64,000 nt of DNA from Candidatus Koribacter versatilis Ellin345 (GTDB taxonomy: Bacteria; Acidobacteriota; Terriglobia; Terriglobales; Acidobacteriaceae), in contig NC_008009.1 of NCBI RefSeq assembly GCF_000014005.1, positions 2,108,001 to 2,172,000 of the forward strand, read 5' to 3'. Under the pieces are notes generated by a model. The model saw only the letters and a program-made list of their open reading frames with translations. It searched no databases and was not told the origin of the DNA. Shown piece after piece: positions 36,120-46,700 of the stretch; the stretch's first letter is position 1; every line of letters starts with the position of its first letter. The position numbers were made by a program, and so were the translations under genes.

Positions 36120-37211
36120 TCAATCGAACGAACTGACCCGTTGCGCCGCGCTTTGTACCATGAGCAAATTCGGCAATGCATCCAGCGCAACCACTCGATT
36201 CACGTTGCCGCGTTCTATGGCAACCTTAGGCATCCCAAATACCACGCTGGAGCCCTCGTCCTGTGCAACTGCCAGGCCGCCAGCGGCTTTCACCGCGCCT
36301 ATCGCATCGGCGCCATCTTCACCCATCCCCGTCATGATCAGGGCGACGACTTTTGGGCCAAACTCCTGGGCCACGGACCGGAAAAGCACGTCTGCCGAAG
36401 GCCTATGCCCGTTAACCGGGGGCTCATCGGACAAAACGACAACATCACCCATCGGCATACGGCGTACACGCATATGACGATTCCCCGGGCAGATCAAAGC
36501 ACGCCCTGCCAGCAGCAAATCCCCGGAAGCGGCTTCCTTCACTTCGATGGCGCAGGACTCAGCGAGCCGGTTCGAGAACATCTGGGTAAAGCCTTCGGGC
36601 ATGTGTTGCACGATCAAGATCGTACCGGCAAAATCGGCGGGAAGCTGTGACAGCATGAAGAGCAGGGCATTGGGACCGCCGGTTGATATGCCAATGGCGA
36701 TGATCTTCGACGGCGTCGTCCGCGAGGCGACGGGTGGTCGCGCCGGCTTACGCGCCGAACGCAATAGCGCTTCATCAACTGTAGCGATTTGCGGCCTCGG
36801 CTTGCGCGCGGCGCCGGCAACCTTGATCTTCGCAATGATCTCATCTGCCACATTCTCAAGGGTGAGGGAAGAGCCCTCCTGCGGCTTGGCGACGAAGTCA
36901 AACGCGCCGAGTTGCAGCGCCTTGAACGTCTCTCGCGCGCCCTGGGTGGTGTGAGCACTCACGACGATCACCGGAGTTTGTCCGCGCTTGGTTATGTGGC
37001 GCAGCATTTCCATACCATCCATGTTGGGCATCTCGAGATCGAGTGTGACCACATCCGGCCGAAGTTCCTCGATCTTCTTGAGTCCAAAGGCCCCGTCCAT
37101 AGCGGTGCCTATGACCTCGATCGCCGGGTCCTTCTGGAGCATCTGTGTGATCATCTTCCTCATCAGCGCAGAGTCATCCACCACTAACACGCGGATCGGC
37201 GTAGTCCTCAA
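36120..37211 (-). CDS. cheB: Chemotaxis protein-glutamate methylesterase
   Basis: CheB removes methyl groups from chemoreceptors when phosphorylated. The 363 residues form a receiver with phosphoacceptor Asp58, a linker (about 125-165) and the methylesterase domain. The catalytic triad is Ser174 (GISTGGP), His201 (VQHMPEGF) and Asp297 (GMGEDGA). TTG at 37211 overlaps the cheA stop (TTGA). With cheR it gives receptor adaptation. Confidence 0.95.
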   Translation of the reverse strand: MRTTPIRVLVVDDSALMRKMITQMLQKDPAIEVIGTAMDGAFGLKKIEELRPDVVTLDLEMPNMDGMEMLRHITKRGQTPVIVVSAHTTQGARETFKALQLGAFDFVAKPQEGSSLTLENVADEIIAKIKVAGAARKPRPQIATVDEALLRSARKPARPPVASRTTPSKIIAIGISTGGPNALLFMLSQLPADFAGTILIVQHMPEGFTQMFSNRLAESCAIEVKEAASGDLLLAGRALICPGNRHMRVRRMPMGDVVVLSDEPPVNGHRPSADVLFRSVAQEFGPKVVALIMTGMGEDGADAIGAVKAAGGLAVAQDEGSSVVFGMPKVAIERGNVNRVVALDALPNLLMVQSAAQRVSSFD

Positions 37212-39391
37212 GCCGAGGCTCCCAATTTTCTTGACCCGTTGCCGCTCGGCGCGCGCCCAAGGCGCTCGACCACAGAAGCAACGTTTAGGATCAAAACGAC
37301 CTTACCGTCACCAAGGATGGAAGCGCCGCTAACCAAATCGGTTGCGACGAGATTGTCGTCCAGGGCCTTGATGACCAGTTCTTCTTCCCCAACCAGTTTG
37401 TCTACGACCATCCCAAAGCGGCGGTCGCCCAGTTGTACTACGACTACGAAAACCTTGTGCTTCTCCGACTGCGGCTGGCGCTTGCGGCCCTCCAGCTTGT
37501 CCAGACGAACCAGAGTGACGATCTGTTCGCGAAGCTGCAACACCTCGTGGTGGTCCACGACGTGGATATGCTGCGAGGTGGCGCGAGCTATCTCGACCAC
37601 CGAGCCGAGGGGCACCGCATACAGCCGGTTGGCTGCGCGGAAGAGCAGTGCCTGCATGATCGCCAGAGTCAGCGGAACGCGCAACTGGAAAGTCGTTCCG
37701 CGCCCTTTTTCAGTCTGGATCCCGATGGAGCCCTTCAGGCGACGCAGCACGCTCTCTACGATGTCCATGCCCATACCGCGGCCGGAGATCTCAGTGACTT
37801 GGGTCGCGGTGCTCAGGCCGGGTCGGAAGATCAGGTTCAGCGCGTCCTGATCGGTCAGCTTTTCGGCTTCTTTCTCCGAGACGATGTTGTTCTCGATTGC
37901 TTTTTCAACCACGCGATCGCGGTCAATGCCGGCACCGTCGTCGGTGAGTTCGATGACGACCTGGTTGCCCTGGTAGAACGCATTGAGTTTCAGTGTTCCT
38001 TTGACCGACTTGCCGGCGGCGATACGCGCGGCTGGAAGCTCGATGCCGTGGTCCACGGCGTTGCGAATTAGATGCATCATCGGCTCAGAGAGCGCGTCGA
38101 GAATGCTCTTATCGAGATCGGTGTTCTGGCCGCTGATGATCAGATCGCATTCCTTGCCACTGGAGCGAGCGACATCGCGAACAATGCGAGGAAAGCGCCG
38201 GAAGAGTTGCTCCACCGGCACCATGCGGATCTTCATCACCGCGCGCTGGAGCTCATTCAGGATCTGCGCCTGGAACGCCATCGCGTCGGCAAAGCGGGCC
38301 TTCAACGGATCTTTCGCGTGCTGCTTGCCGAAATCGGAGAGCGTCTGGTTGAGCATCGACTTGTTGATGATCAACTCACCGACGAGATTGAGTACGGTAT
38401 CAATGCGATCGGCATCCACGCGCAGCAGGTTCTCAGGCGTGATCGCAAAGGGATTAGGCGACGGCGCATCGGCGTGCGCATCGCCGTCGTGCTCTTCGAC
38501 GGTGAGCAGAGCGGGTACGGTTTTGAGATCGGGCTTGGGCGGCTCGACTTTCTTCGGCTCAGGCGCCGGCGGCGCGGGCTTGGGCGGCGGAGCGACGGCC
38601 TTAGGAGTTTCTTTCGGTGCTTCGGTCGCGCGCGAGAGAATGCCTTCGCGCGGTTGTCCGGGGCGCAGATAGTCTTCGAGCAAAGTGCGGCGCGTAATCG
38701 CCGGAATCTGGATCTTCTTCTCGATGTTCTCGGGCGCCTGGAAGGTCGCAAGGATGGCCCGAATCGTCGAGATGTTTTCCGGCAGCATGTCGCCTTCCGG
38801 CTGAATCGTGATGGTGACGCCGAGCCCCTGCAGCACGTTCTTAACGAGTTGCAGAGCGGCCATGCGCATGGGGCACTGCGGGTCCACTTCAATCGCGATG
38901 TTAAACAGACGTGCGCCAGACGATGCGCCCTTCTCAGCGAGTAATTGTTCGTACTCGCTCCACATGAACTCAAGCTTTAGCGCGCCGCCGTCGAGTGCTT
39001 GCGGCTTCTCGGTCAACCGCTTAATCAGGTTGCGGACGTGATCGGTGGCCGGGAGCGCTGAATTGCGCTGATATGCGGTGAGCAGGGAATCGAAGGTGTC
39101 GGCAGCGTTCAGCACGAGTTCGACGAGGTTGCCGCTCGCCGCGTGCGTGATTTCGGGAGTAAGAGCGTTTTCGAGTTCGTGTGCCAGTTCGCTGAGTTCT
39201 TTAAAGCCGCAGGCCGCCGAGTCGCCCTTGAGCGTGTGCACGGTGCGACGGATGTCGCGCACGATCTCCGCGTCGTTGGGGTGGCGCTCCAACTCAAGAC
39301 CTTCGTCGTTGAGCGCTTGCAGAAGTTCTTGCGCGCTCTCGAAGAACAAGTCCCGGAGTTCGGCTGCCCGCTCGTCGGAGAAGAAGGACAC
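37208..39391 (-). CDS. cheA: Chemotaxis histidine kinase CheA
   Basis: The 727-residue kinase has an N-terminal Hpt domain with His52 (VHTLKGDSAA) and a P2-like region (about 150-235). A Pro/Ala/Glu-rich linker (about 245-300), the P3 dimerisation helices, an HATPase domain (HLIRNAVDHGIE, GDDGAGID, SGRGMGMD) and a CheW-like P5 follow. A GTG start at 39391 lies just after the cheR stop, with GAGG upstream. It receives signals through CheW and MCP and phosphorylates CheY and CheB. Confidence 0.95.
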   Translation of the reverse strand: MSFFSDERAAELRDLFFESAQELLQALNDEGLELERHPNDAEIVRDIRRTVHTLKGDSAACGFKELSELAHELENALTPEITHAASGNLVELVLNAADTFDSLLTAYQRNSALPATDHVRNLIKRLTEKPQALDGGALKLEFMWSEYEQLLAEKGASSGARLFNIAIEVDPQCPMRMAALQLVKNVLQGLGVTITIQPEGDMLPENISTIRAILATFQAPENIEKKIQIPAITRRTLLEDYLRPGQPREGILSRATEAPKETPKAVAPPPKPAPPAPEPKKVEPPKPDLKTVPALLTVEEHDGDAHADAPSPNPFAITPENLLRVDADRIDTVLNLVGELIINKSMLNQTLSDFGKQHAKDPLKARFADAMAFQAQILNELQRAVMKIRMVPVEQLFRRFPRIVRDVARSSGKECDLIISGQNTDLDKSILDALSEPMMHLIRNAVDHGIELPAARIAAGKSVKGTLKLNAFYQGNQVVIELTDDGAGIDRDRVVEKAIENNIVSEKEAEKLTDQDALNLIFRPGLSTATQVTEISGRGMGMDIVESVLRRLKGSIGIQTEKGRGTTFQLRVPLTLAIMQALLFRAANRLYAVPLGSVVEIARATSQHIHVVDHHEVLQLREQIVTLVRLDKLEGRKRQPQSEKHKVFVVVVQLGDRRFGMVVDKLVGEEELVIKALDDNLVATDLVSGASILGDGKVVLILNVASVVERLGRAPSGNGSRKLGASA

Positions 39392-39392
39392 G

Positions 39393-40292
39393 CTAGACCT
39401 CGATCCTTTGGTACGCCGTGCCGTTATTCACGTGCACCATGCGGAATTTGTCGCTCAGGCCGAAAAGACTCTCTGCATGGCCGACAAACAAATATCCGTC
39501 GGGCTTCAGGCAGCGATGGAATTTGTTGATCAAGCGCTTCTGCTCGGCTTCGTCGAAATAGATCATCACGTTGCGACAGAAGATGACGTCGTTGTGCTGC
39601 GGCAAGAACTCGGTCTTCAGGTTATGGAAGTCGAAGTGGATGAACTCTTTCAGCGCCTTCTTGATCATGTAGCGATCGTTGACCTTGTCGAAGTAACGAA
39701 GGCGGTAGGAGTAATCCACCGGTTCCATCTGGGTTTCGGAGTAGCTGCCTTCCTGCGCGGTGCGCAGAACGCGATAACTAATGTCGGAGGCGAGGACCTC
39801 AACCTTCCACGGTGGCGGAACCAGCGGCTTCGGGGTGGGCGTCTCGATCGGCAGGGGATTGCGCAGGTTGTAAAACGCAAGCGCATCACACATCAACATC
39901 GCGAGGGTGTACGGCTCCTGACCGGTAGAGCAGCCAGCGCTCCAGATCTTCAGCGACCAATCGCGCCGCTGGTGCTTGCGATGCAGGATTTCTTCCATCG
40001 TGATCTTGTGGAAGAGATCGAGCTGCGGCTTGTTGCGGAAGAAGCTGGTCTCGTTGATGGTGAGATTGTCCACAAGGGCAGCAATCTCTGTGCGCCCCTG
40101 CGAGCCGGTGAGCAGCTTGTAATAGTGGTAGAAATTGTCGAAGCCGTTTTCTTTGATGCGACGGCGAACACGGTCTTCGAGGAAATGCGCGCGGCGTTCG
40201 TCGAAGAACATGCCGCACTCCTGGTAGACGAGCGTCTGGAGGAGTTTGATCTCCGCCTCAGTAAGCGTGACTTGGATAGAGGGTGTCGCCAT
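39393..40292 (-). CDS. cheR: Chemoreceptor glutamate methyltransferase
   Basis: CheR methylates receptor glutamates using SAM. The 299-residue protein has the helical N-domain (about 10-85, GRTEIAALVDNLTINETSFFRN) and a SAM-binding C-domain with IWSAGCSTGQEPYTLAML. The FCRNVMIYFD and CLKPDGYLFVGHAES motifs follow. The only receptor in this operon has no C-terminal pentapeptide for CheR docking, so methylation would not use that tether. Gene order cheR-cheA-cheB is typical. Confidence 0.95.
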   Translation of the reverse strand: MATPSIQVTLTEAEIKLLQTLVYQECGMFFDERRAHFLEDRVRRRIKENGFDNFYHYYKLLTGSQGRTEIAALVDNLTINETSFFRNKPQLDLFHKITMEEILHRKHQRRDWSLKIWSAGCSTGQEPYTLAMLMCDALAFYNLRNPLPIETPTPKPLVPPPWKVEVLASDISYRVLRTAQEGSYSETQMEPVDYSYRLRYFDKVNDRYMIKKALKEFIHFDFHNLKTEFLPQHNDVIFCRNVMIYFDEAEQKRLINKFHRCLKPDGYLFVGHAESLFGLSDKFRMVHVNNGTAYQRIEV

Positions 40293-40309
40293 GTCCTCTC
40301 AGGTCTTCC

Positions 40310-40372
40310 AGGAGCTAAAGCCCCAGTTCATGAGTGCGTAAACGGCATAGCTAAAGCCATGCCCTGATACCA
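40310..40372. repeat. Hairpin repeat with two GCTAAAGCC motifs
   Basis: GCTAAAGCC occurs at 40314-40322 and 40350-40358. The second copy is enclosed by GGCAT (40344-40348) and ATGCC (40359-40363), so a hairpin forms; CTGATAC follows. This resembles short dispersed REP-like repeats recalled from acidobacterial genomes. It splits cheW from cheR in an otherwise compact operon. Confidence 0.5.
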
Positions 40373-40465
40373 GCAATTCAAATTTGCAACCGTATCTTCG
40401 AGCCCCGAACCCCTTGCTGCAAAATTACTGTCGTACCTTGCGCGACCACCGGCGTGCTGTTACCG

Positions 40466-40951
40466 CTAGGCGACACCGGCAGCATCGGCGGCTTCCTCTG
40501 CGAGGTCGCCAATGCGCTTTAATTCGCCACGCTGCAAAATCTTGGTCAGATCGATCAGAATAATGAGACGGCCCTTGAGCTTGCCGACGCCCGTTACATA
40601 ATTCAGATCGCCTGCTTCGAAGACATTCGGCGGGTTCTCCACCTGGTCTTCCGGTAGTTTGAGAACTTCGGAGGCCGAGTCCACGATCAAGCCGACTAAC
40701 TTCTTGTCGAGTTCCACGACCATTACGCGGTTCTTGCGATCGCTGGCGACCTGCTTCTCTCCAAAGCGCTTGCGCAGGTCAATCACCGAGACGATTTTGC
40801 CGCGCAGGTTAATGACGCCCTCGATGTAGTCGGGCGCTTCCGGAACCGCAGTAATGTCGGGGACGCGGACGATCTCGTGCACGAAATTGATCGGCACGCC
40901 GAAGGTCTCACGACCGACGCGGAACCCGACGAGATGTAAATCCTTCGGCAT
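40466..40951 (-). CDS. cheW: Chemotaxis coupling protein CheW
   Basis: The 161-residue two-lobed beta-barrel links receptors to CheA. Visible family strands are VGFRVGRETFGVPINFVHEIVR (8-29), YIEGVINLRGKIVSVIDLRKRF (42-63) and LVGLIVDSASEVLKLPEDQVE. It lies 11 bp after the receptor gene on the (-) strand. Confidence 0.95.
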   Translation of the reverse strand: MPKDLHLVGFRVGRETFGVPINFVHEIVRVPDITAVPEAPDYIEGVINLRGKIVSVIDLRKRFGEKQVASDRKNRVMVVELDKKLVGLIVDSASEVLKLPEDQVENPPNVFEAGDLNYVTGVGKLKGRLIILIDLTKILQRGELKRIGDLAEEAADAAGVA

Positions 40952-40962
40952 CGTCCTTCAAC

Positions 40963-42978
40963 CTAAGAGCGCGCTGTCGCGGCGTAGCGTGTGGCCGAGA
41001 TCCGGTCCGCATTACTTTCCTGGCCGCGATTGCCATTGCGGCCTACGCCGCTGATGGTGTCAATGATGAAGCGATCCATAGCATCGAGCAGTTGGCGCGA
41101 CATCTTCGACATCTGCTCTGCCGATGCTGCCAACTCCGTTGAACCCGACGTGCTCTGCTGGATCAACTCGCGCATGCGCTCCATGGCGCGAACGACCTGC
41201 TGTGCACCGCCCGCCTGTTCTTCGACGGCGGAATTGATCTCGTGCGTAATTTCGTTGAGCCGCGTAGTGGCGCGCGCGATTTGCGACGAACCGTGCGACT
41301 GCTCGTTGGTGGCAGCGCCGATCTCCTGCGCGAACTTGTAAACCTCGGTCACGACCGTGCTGATCTTCTTCAGCGCGACGCTGAGTTCGTTGCCGAGCAT
41401 CAGGCCTTCGTTCACGATGGTGGTGCTCTTCTCCATGTTTTCGACGGCCTTGCGCGCTTCCTTCTGAATGCTCTGGATAAGGTCGGAAATTTCCTTCGTG
41501 CTCTGCGCTGATTTTTCAGCGAGCTTGCGAACTTCATCGGCAACGACCGCGAATCCGAGGCCGTGTTCGCCGGCGCGCGCCGCTTCGATCGCAGCGTTCA
41601 ACGCGAGCAGGTTGGTTTGCTCCGCGAGATCGTCAATGACCTCGATGATCTTGCCAATGTCATCAGCGCGCTGGCCGAGGGCGTCAATGATATCGGACGA
41701 CGACTGGATCGCCGTGTTGATACGGCCGAGACCGTCGGTCGCCTTGGTCATCGTGGTGATGCCGCTATGCACTTCCTCGCGTGACTTGTTGGAAATGTCG
41801 AGGAGAACCTTGGCGGTGTCGGCCACGCGCTGAATGCTGGCGACCATCTGGTCGATGGACGCCGAGGTCTCGCTGACATTCGAGGCCTGCATCTGCGTGT
41901 TCTTCACCATGTTCTGCACGTTGACACTCATCTCGTGCATGGTGCTGGTGACTTCGTCGATCGCCGACGACGCTTGCACGCTGATCTTTGCGGATTCGTC
42001 GGAGGCATCGGCGACCTGGTTGGAACCGGCAGCGACTTGCGCAGCGCTGTCGCGTACGCGGCCCACGAGCATGCGGAGTCCTTCGGTCATACCGAGGAAT
42101 GCATTGCCCAGGGTGTCACGGGAAGAACGCGGGCGCACATCCACGGTGAGATCACCACCGGCGATGGCTTCGGAGGTCGAGGCCATCTCGGTGAGGTAAG
42201 TGACCATGGAGTTGAACGTCTTGGCGAGATCACCGACCTCGTCATCGCGTTCGATTTCAACGGTGTGTTCAAGGTCGCCCGATTCGCCAATTTCGCCTGC
42301 CATCTTGTTGAGGGCGTCGATTGGATCCACAATGCTTTTGGCGGTACGGCGGGCGATGAACAACCCAGCGAGGACCGCAATCAAAGCTACGAAGGCTGAG
42401 GCGACCAGTGTGACGAGGGAAGAGGTACTGTCCCGTTCGCGACGCTGCGTCAGTTCCTGCGCGTTGTCACGTTCAGCGTTATCAAGGGCTTCATCCGGCT
42501 GCGGTTGGCCCGCCCACTCATTGCTGACGGTGATGTACTTCAACTGAACATCGGTGGCCGTGGCATTGCCCATCTCTACCGACTTGCCGACTTGAATCAG
42601 CGGCAGCGCGAACTTTTCTTTCCAGTTGCGATTACGGTCTTCGAGCTCTTTGAGCGCAGTACGCTGGCCTTCGGAATAAGCTTTGGAACGAGCGTCGGAA
42701 AGGAGATGATCGAACTCCTCCACCCCGGAATTGAACTTGGCAAGGGGAGCCGGTCCGCCGGTCAGCACATAGCCGGCGAGGGCGACGCGGTTCTCCATCA
42801 TCTGCATGCGGAGCTTCTCGATTGCGCTCTGCATGTCGATCGCAGTCTGGGCGGCGGCCTTGGCGCTACGTTCGCGCATCACCGAGAGGAAACTCGCGAT
42901 AAACAGCACCACCACCAACGCGATGATCGCGCCGAACGAAATCATCAGGCGTTTTCGAATTGTGTTACGTCCGGTCAT
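40963..42978 (-). CDS. Methyl-accepting chemotaxis protein
   Basis: The 671-residue receptor starts at ATG 42978, with GGAGG upstream. TM1 is at about 11-33, and the extracytoplasmic part is a four-helix-bundle-like region (about 35-190). TM2 is at about 192-213 and HAMP follows to about 270. The long signalling domain includes the hairpin tip [28 protein letters not shown], which binds CheW/CheA. There is no NWETF-like C-terminal pentapeptide. It heads the che operon; the ligand cannot be read from the helical sensor. Confidence 0.93.
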   Translation of the reverse strand: MTGRNTIRKRLMISFGAIIALVVVLFIASFLSVMRERSAKAAAQTAIDMQSAIEKLRMQMMENRVALAGYVLTGGPAPLAKFNSGVEEFDHLLSDARSKAYSEGQRTALKELEDRNRNWKEKFALPLIQVGKSVEMGNATATDVQLKYITVSNEWAGQPQPDEALDNAERDNAQELTQRRERDSTSSLVTLVASAFVALIAVLAGLFIARRTAKSIVDPIDALNKMAGEIGESGDLEHTVEIERDDEVGDLAKTFNSMVTYLTEMASTSEAIAGGDLTVDVRPRSSRDTLGNAFLGMTEGLRMLVGRVRDSAAQVAAGSNQVADASDESAKISVQASSAIDEVTSTMHEMSVNVQNMVKNTQMQASNVSETSASIDQMVASIQRVADTAKVLLDISNKSREEVHSGITTMTKATDGLGRINTAIQSSSDIIDALGQRADDIGKIIEVIDDLAEQTNLLALNAAIEAARAGEHGLGFAVVADEVRKLAEKSAQSTKEISDLIQSIQKEARKAVENMEKSTTIVNEGLMLGNELSVALKKISTVVTEVYKFAQEIGAATNEQSHGSSQIARATTRLNEITHEINSAVEEQAGGAQQVVRAMERMRELIQQSTSGSTELAASAEQMSKMSRQLLDAMDRFIIDTISGVGRNGNRGQESNADRISATRYAATARS

Positions 42979-43032
42979 GGAATCCTGTTGCCTCCCCGTG
43001 CTGCCTAACACCGGTCTCCGCTAAGAAAACGG

Positions 43033-43401
43033 TCAATTTGCACCGGGTCCGAAATGAAACTCAATAATCGTGGTGGTCGACTCACCAGCCGGTTCGTACC
43101 GCCATTGCTTCGCTGCATCGATTGAAGGACCGATAAGCAGCGGATGGCCGCCAACCGCCTTTGCTTCCGTCACATTGCCGTTAGGGCCAATTACGATTTG
43201 CACCTTTACGGTTGCGACGAGATTGATTTTGCGGGCGAGTTCGGGATACGTCGGGACGACCTTGTTCCTGACCTTGCGCGACGTGGCAGACGCTTGCGCT
43301 GCGGCCAAAGCCGCGAAGAGCGTCACCACGACGAGCAGGATTCCCAGCGCGCGAGCGAACGTCGCACGGCGGGGAATCTTATGATTGCGTTCAAAACCCA
43401 T
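43033..43401 (-). CDS. Small exported protein with TonB C-terminal-like domain
   Basis: The 122-residue protein starts at ATG 43401, because AAGGAAAGG lies just upstream; ATG 43416 lacks such a site. One membrane or signal segment (about 15-36) precedes a TonB C-terminal-like fold: VVPTYPELARKINLVATVKVQIVIGPNGNV...AKQWRYEPA, with YP near the start. Such single domains may pair with TonB-dependent systems or act as periplasmic adaptors. A near-consensus sigma-54 promoter (43461-43446) lies upstream. Confidence 0.72.
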   Translation of the reverse strand: MGFERNHKIPRRATFARALGILLVVVTLFAALAAAQASATSRKVRNKVVPTYPELARKINLVATVKVQIVIGPNGNVTEAKAVGGHPLLIGPSIDAAKQWRYEPAGESTTTIIEFHFGPGAN

Positions 43402-43445
43402 GGCCCTTTCCTTCATCGAGGCACACCGCTGCCTCCTATGGTCTT

Positions 43446-43461
43446 TGCAACACAAGTGCCA
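43446..43461 (-). promoter_or_regulatory. Sigma-54 (-24/-12) promoter of the TonB-C gene
   Basis: Read on the (-) strand the sequence is TGGCACTTGTGTTGCA: the -24 GG and -12 GC are ten bases apart, as required. It matches TGGYRYRNNNNTTGCW at all but one position. The predicted start near 43435 gives a leader of about 35 nt before ATG 43401. Activator-type palindromes lie about 120-220 bp upstream. Confidence 0.75.
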
Positions 43462-43581
43462 GCTTTGACGTCAGCAGTACTGTATTCCCAGCTTCGCAAT
43501 AAATCTATGAAGTGGAACCACTTACGTCACTAGATATGCAAACACCAAGGTAATCGGCAAATCCCGTTTGCAAGTTTATGA

Positions 43582-43626
43582 GTCTCACCGGGTTATGAGA
43601 GTAAGGAGTTTGTCTCAGGGTGAGAC
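43582..43626. promoter_or_regulatory. Putative NtrC-type activator sites, upstream cluster
   Basis: A perfect palindrome, GTCTCA-GGG-TGAGAC, is at 43612-43626. A half-site GTCTCA at 43582-43587 is followed by a weaker TGAGAG at 43596-43601. They lie 121-165 bp upstream of the (-) sigma-54 promoter, a normal enhancer distance, and the same dyad recurs at 43668 and 49312. Confidence 0.6.
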
Positions 43627-43667
43627 ATAAAGCGTCTTAGTGCCTCGGGTCTGGTGCTATTTGCCTT

Positions 43668-43682
43668 GACTCAAAATGAGAC
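43668..43682. promoter_or_regulatory. Putative activator/autoregulatory site before the kinase operon
   Basis: GACTCA-AAA-TGAGAC is the same dyad with one mismatch. It overlaps a possible sigma-70 promoter for the kinase operon (TTGACT 43667-43672, TATCGT 43691-43696 with an 18-bp spacer). A further TGAGAC half-site is at 43731-43736. Binding here could repress or tune the operon. Confidence 0.45.
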
Positions 43683-43747
43683 GGCAGCCTATCGTGCAGT
43701 GACGTAAGCATCTACTCTCCTCCCCCTGTTTGAGACGGGACGACCCT

Positions 43748-46700
43748 ATGGCGGCTGGTACCAAGACCAGCGAGATATCCGGCACCTTTCGAGGCGCTCA
43801 AGAAGCCCTGCATGAACTTCTGCTGCAATTTCCTGCGACGGTAGATCCCGCAGAAGACCTGGTCGCACTGGTCACGCGGTTTTGCCGTGCGGTGCGGCAG
43901 ATGTTCGCCGCCTCTGGCGCTTATTGCTGGCTGCTGGCCGAAGGGCGGGAACTGACCGGCTTCGCGGCGGATGGGCTCCAGTCGGCGACTTTTCCGGGAA
44001 TGAAGCTCTCGCTGGACCAGCCTTCTTTGGCGCGACAGGCGCTGGAGACGGGAAGGGCAGCCTTTGTAAATCAAGTGGAACGCGACCCGGCGTCGCCAGG
44101 AGCAATCCTGGCGGTGCCGCTGATGGCAATGTCGCGTGCCACGGGCGTTCTCATCCTGACCCAGCACGACCGGGATCGGGAATTTGAGCACGATACGGCT
44201 TCTGCGGTTCTGGTGCTCGGTGCGCATTTAGGGGCGGTGATTTCGAACGCGCGGCTAGCGCTGGCATTGGTGGACGAGCGGCGTCGTAACGAGACTCTGA
44301 TCGAAGCAGCTGAGAGTTTCAATGTCCGGCTGGGCACGACCGCAGTGAAGCAGTCCATCGCCGATCGCACCCGGCGACTGTTGCAGGCCGAGACAGCTTT
44401 AGTCCTGTGGTCGCATCTTGAAGGTTTTTCGCTCGATTCCATCAGTTCGGGCTTGATCGTTCCGGAGCCGGTGCACGTCAGCGGATTTCTCTCGGAACTC
44501 GCTTCCCGCGCGGTTGTGGCTCTCGATCCGCTTTTCGGAAAAGCGCCGGACAACGAACCTTTATTACGCGGACAGATCATGGCTGCGCCGCTCCGAACGC
44601 ACGGCGGGCGAGGCGTGATGATCGTTTCCGGTGGATCCAAAACGTTCTCGGCGCAGGACGAGGTATTGCTGGCGGGATTGGCGACCTTCGGTTCCACCGC
44701 CCTGAGCAATGCTGAGCTTCAGGAGACCGCCGAGGTCCACTCTCAAGACCTTCAGCGGCTGCTGGACATTTCCTCCAGCCTGGCGCGCGGAGCGACGGTT
44801 GATCGCTTCCTCGATCAATTCGTTTTGCGAACTGCGGAGTTTCTCGAATACGAGCGGGCATGGGTCATCCTCCTCGATGGCGGACAGCCATATTTGCGGT
44901 GGACTGCCGACAGTGGAAGTTCACAATCTGAGAACCATCCTCTGACCTCTCCGCTCATACACCAGATCCTACAAAAGGACGAAGCGTTCGCCAGCAATGA
45001 TGTTTCTGCCGATCCACTTGCAGACCGCGGTTGGGTTCAGCGTCACCAGCTTCGCCAAATCCTGACTGCGCCGTTGCGCACCGCCGGAGGACGAGCGCTG
45101 GGGGTGCTGGCGGTCCTCGATCGTAAAGACGGGCGGCCGATCAGCGACTCTGACGGAGGCCGTTTGAAAGCGTTGGCAGCTGAGGCTTCGGTCGTGATCG
45201 AGGCTTCCGAGAACTTTGAGCGGCTCGAACAACATCGCCGCCGCGCGGAAGATCTTGTCGGGCTTGCGCTCGCGCTGAATTCCACGTTGGAAGTTGGTGA
45301 GCTCGCGCGAGCATTCACGCTCAAGGCGTCCCAGATGCTTGGCGCACCGGCAGCGGCGGCAGTCATCGTTTCGCCCAATGGCTTCGACGCCATCGTACTG
45401 CATCCGGAACGTCAAGGCGAAGACCATGTGCTCGCCCATCGCTTGGCCCACGGTTTGGCTGACGTCGTGAGCGCGCATGGTCGCGTCGCCATTCACGGCA
45501 GCGCCGCGGAGCTGCTTGGTGACAACCTCGGCAATGCACTGGGTTGGACAGACGTTGCGATTGCGCCTTTGGCGTCGGGTACAGGCGATCTAATCGGCAT
45601 GTTGTGTCTCGCGAACCGCGGACGCGGGCTCGATGATGTCGAAGCGCACCTTCTGCATGCGGTGGTCGCGCATGCTTCCGTAGCGTTCCAAAACTCAAGG
45701 CTATTTGGTCAGATTGCCAACTCCAGCAAGAGCTGGAGCCAGATCTTCGATGCCATTGGCGACCTCATGATCGTTCACGACGATCACAACCGCATCGTGC
45801 GGATGAACCGCGCCGTGTCGGAACTCGTTGGGGTCCAAGCGTCGCAACTCACTGGCATGGATGTTCGCGCTCTCGTACCTCTCTGTAGTACCGACGATTC
45901 GCCCTGTCCGTTCTGTGCCCTCGAAAGGGAAGGGCTCAGTGAGTACGAGAACCAGGCGCTGCAGCGCTCATATCTGGTCTCCACTTCAATGATCTCTGGC
46001 AGCACCGAGGGCCAAGTCGTTCACATCCTGAAAGACATTAGCGATCGTCAGGAAGCCGAGCGTCGCTATCGCGAACTCTTCGACAACATTCACGAAGGGC
46101 TCTTCTTCTCCACTCCAGAAGGCCGTTTCGTTGAAGTCAACGATGCATTGGTCAAGATGCTTGGCTATGACAGTCGTGAGGATTTGTTGCAGGTGGACAT
46201 TACCCACCAACTGCACATCACGCCGGCACATCGGGAGCGGTTCAGCACTTTGCTGGAAGAGCACGGCGCGATGAAAAGCTTCGAGTCCCCTCTGGTGCGC
46301 AAAGACGGCAAGATCATCCATACGCTGCAGAATTGTTATGCCGTGCGGGACGCCAGCGGGCGAGTCTTCCAATATCGAGGCCTGATCCTCGACATCACGG
46401 AATTGAAATCAGTGCAGACCGACGCTCAGCGCCAGCGCGATTTCAACCTCAAAATCCTCAACAACACGCAGAGCGTAATTATCGTTGCCGACACCGCCGG
46501 GCTGATTACCTACGCCAACGATCGCAGCTCCGACGCCTGCGGATATGATCCGGAAGGCCTGGTCGGAAAGCCGCTGTCGTTGCTGGTCTCCGCTGAAAGC
46601 CAGGAATTGTTTGCCCGCGCGATTGAAGCGACCAGCAACGGCGAGCAAGTCGAAAGCCTCGATCTTCCCCTGCAATGTGCGGACGATCGCGTGGTGCGCT

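Noticed and set aside
43652-43664. Possible (+) sigma-54 promoter TGGTGCTATTTGC before the kinase gene
   Set aside because: The GG and GC are only eight bases apart, so sigma-54 could not use it. A second candidate near 43683 is one base too long.
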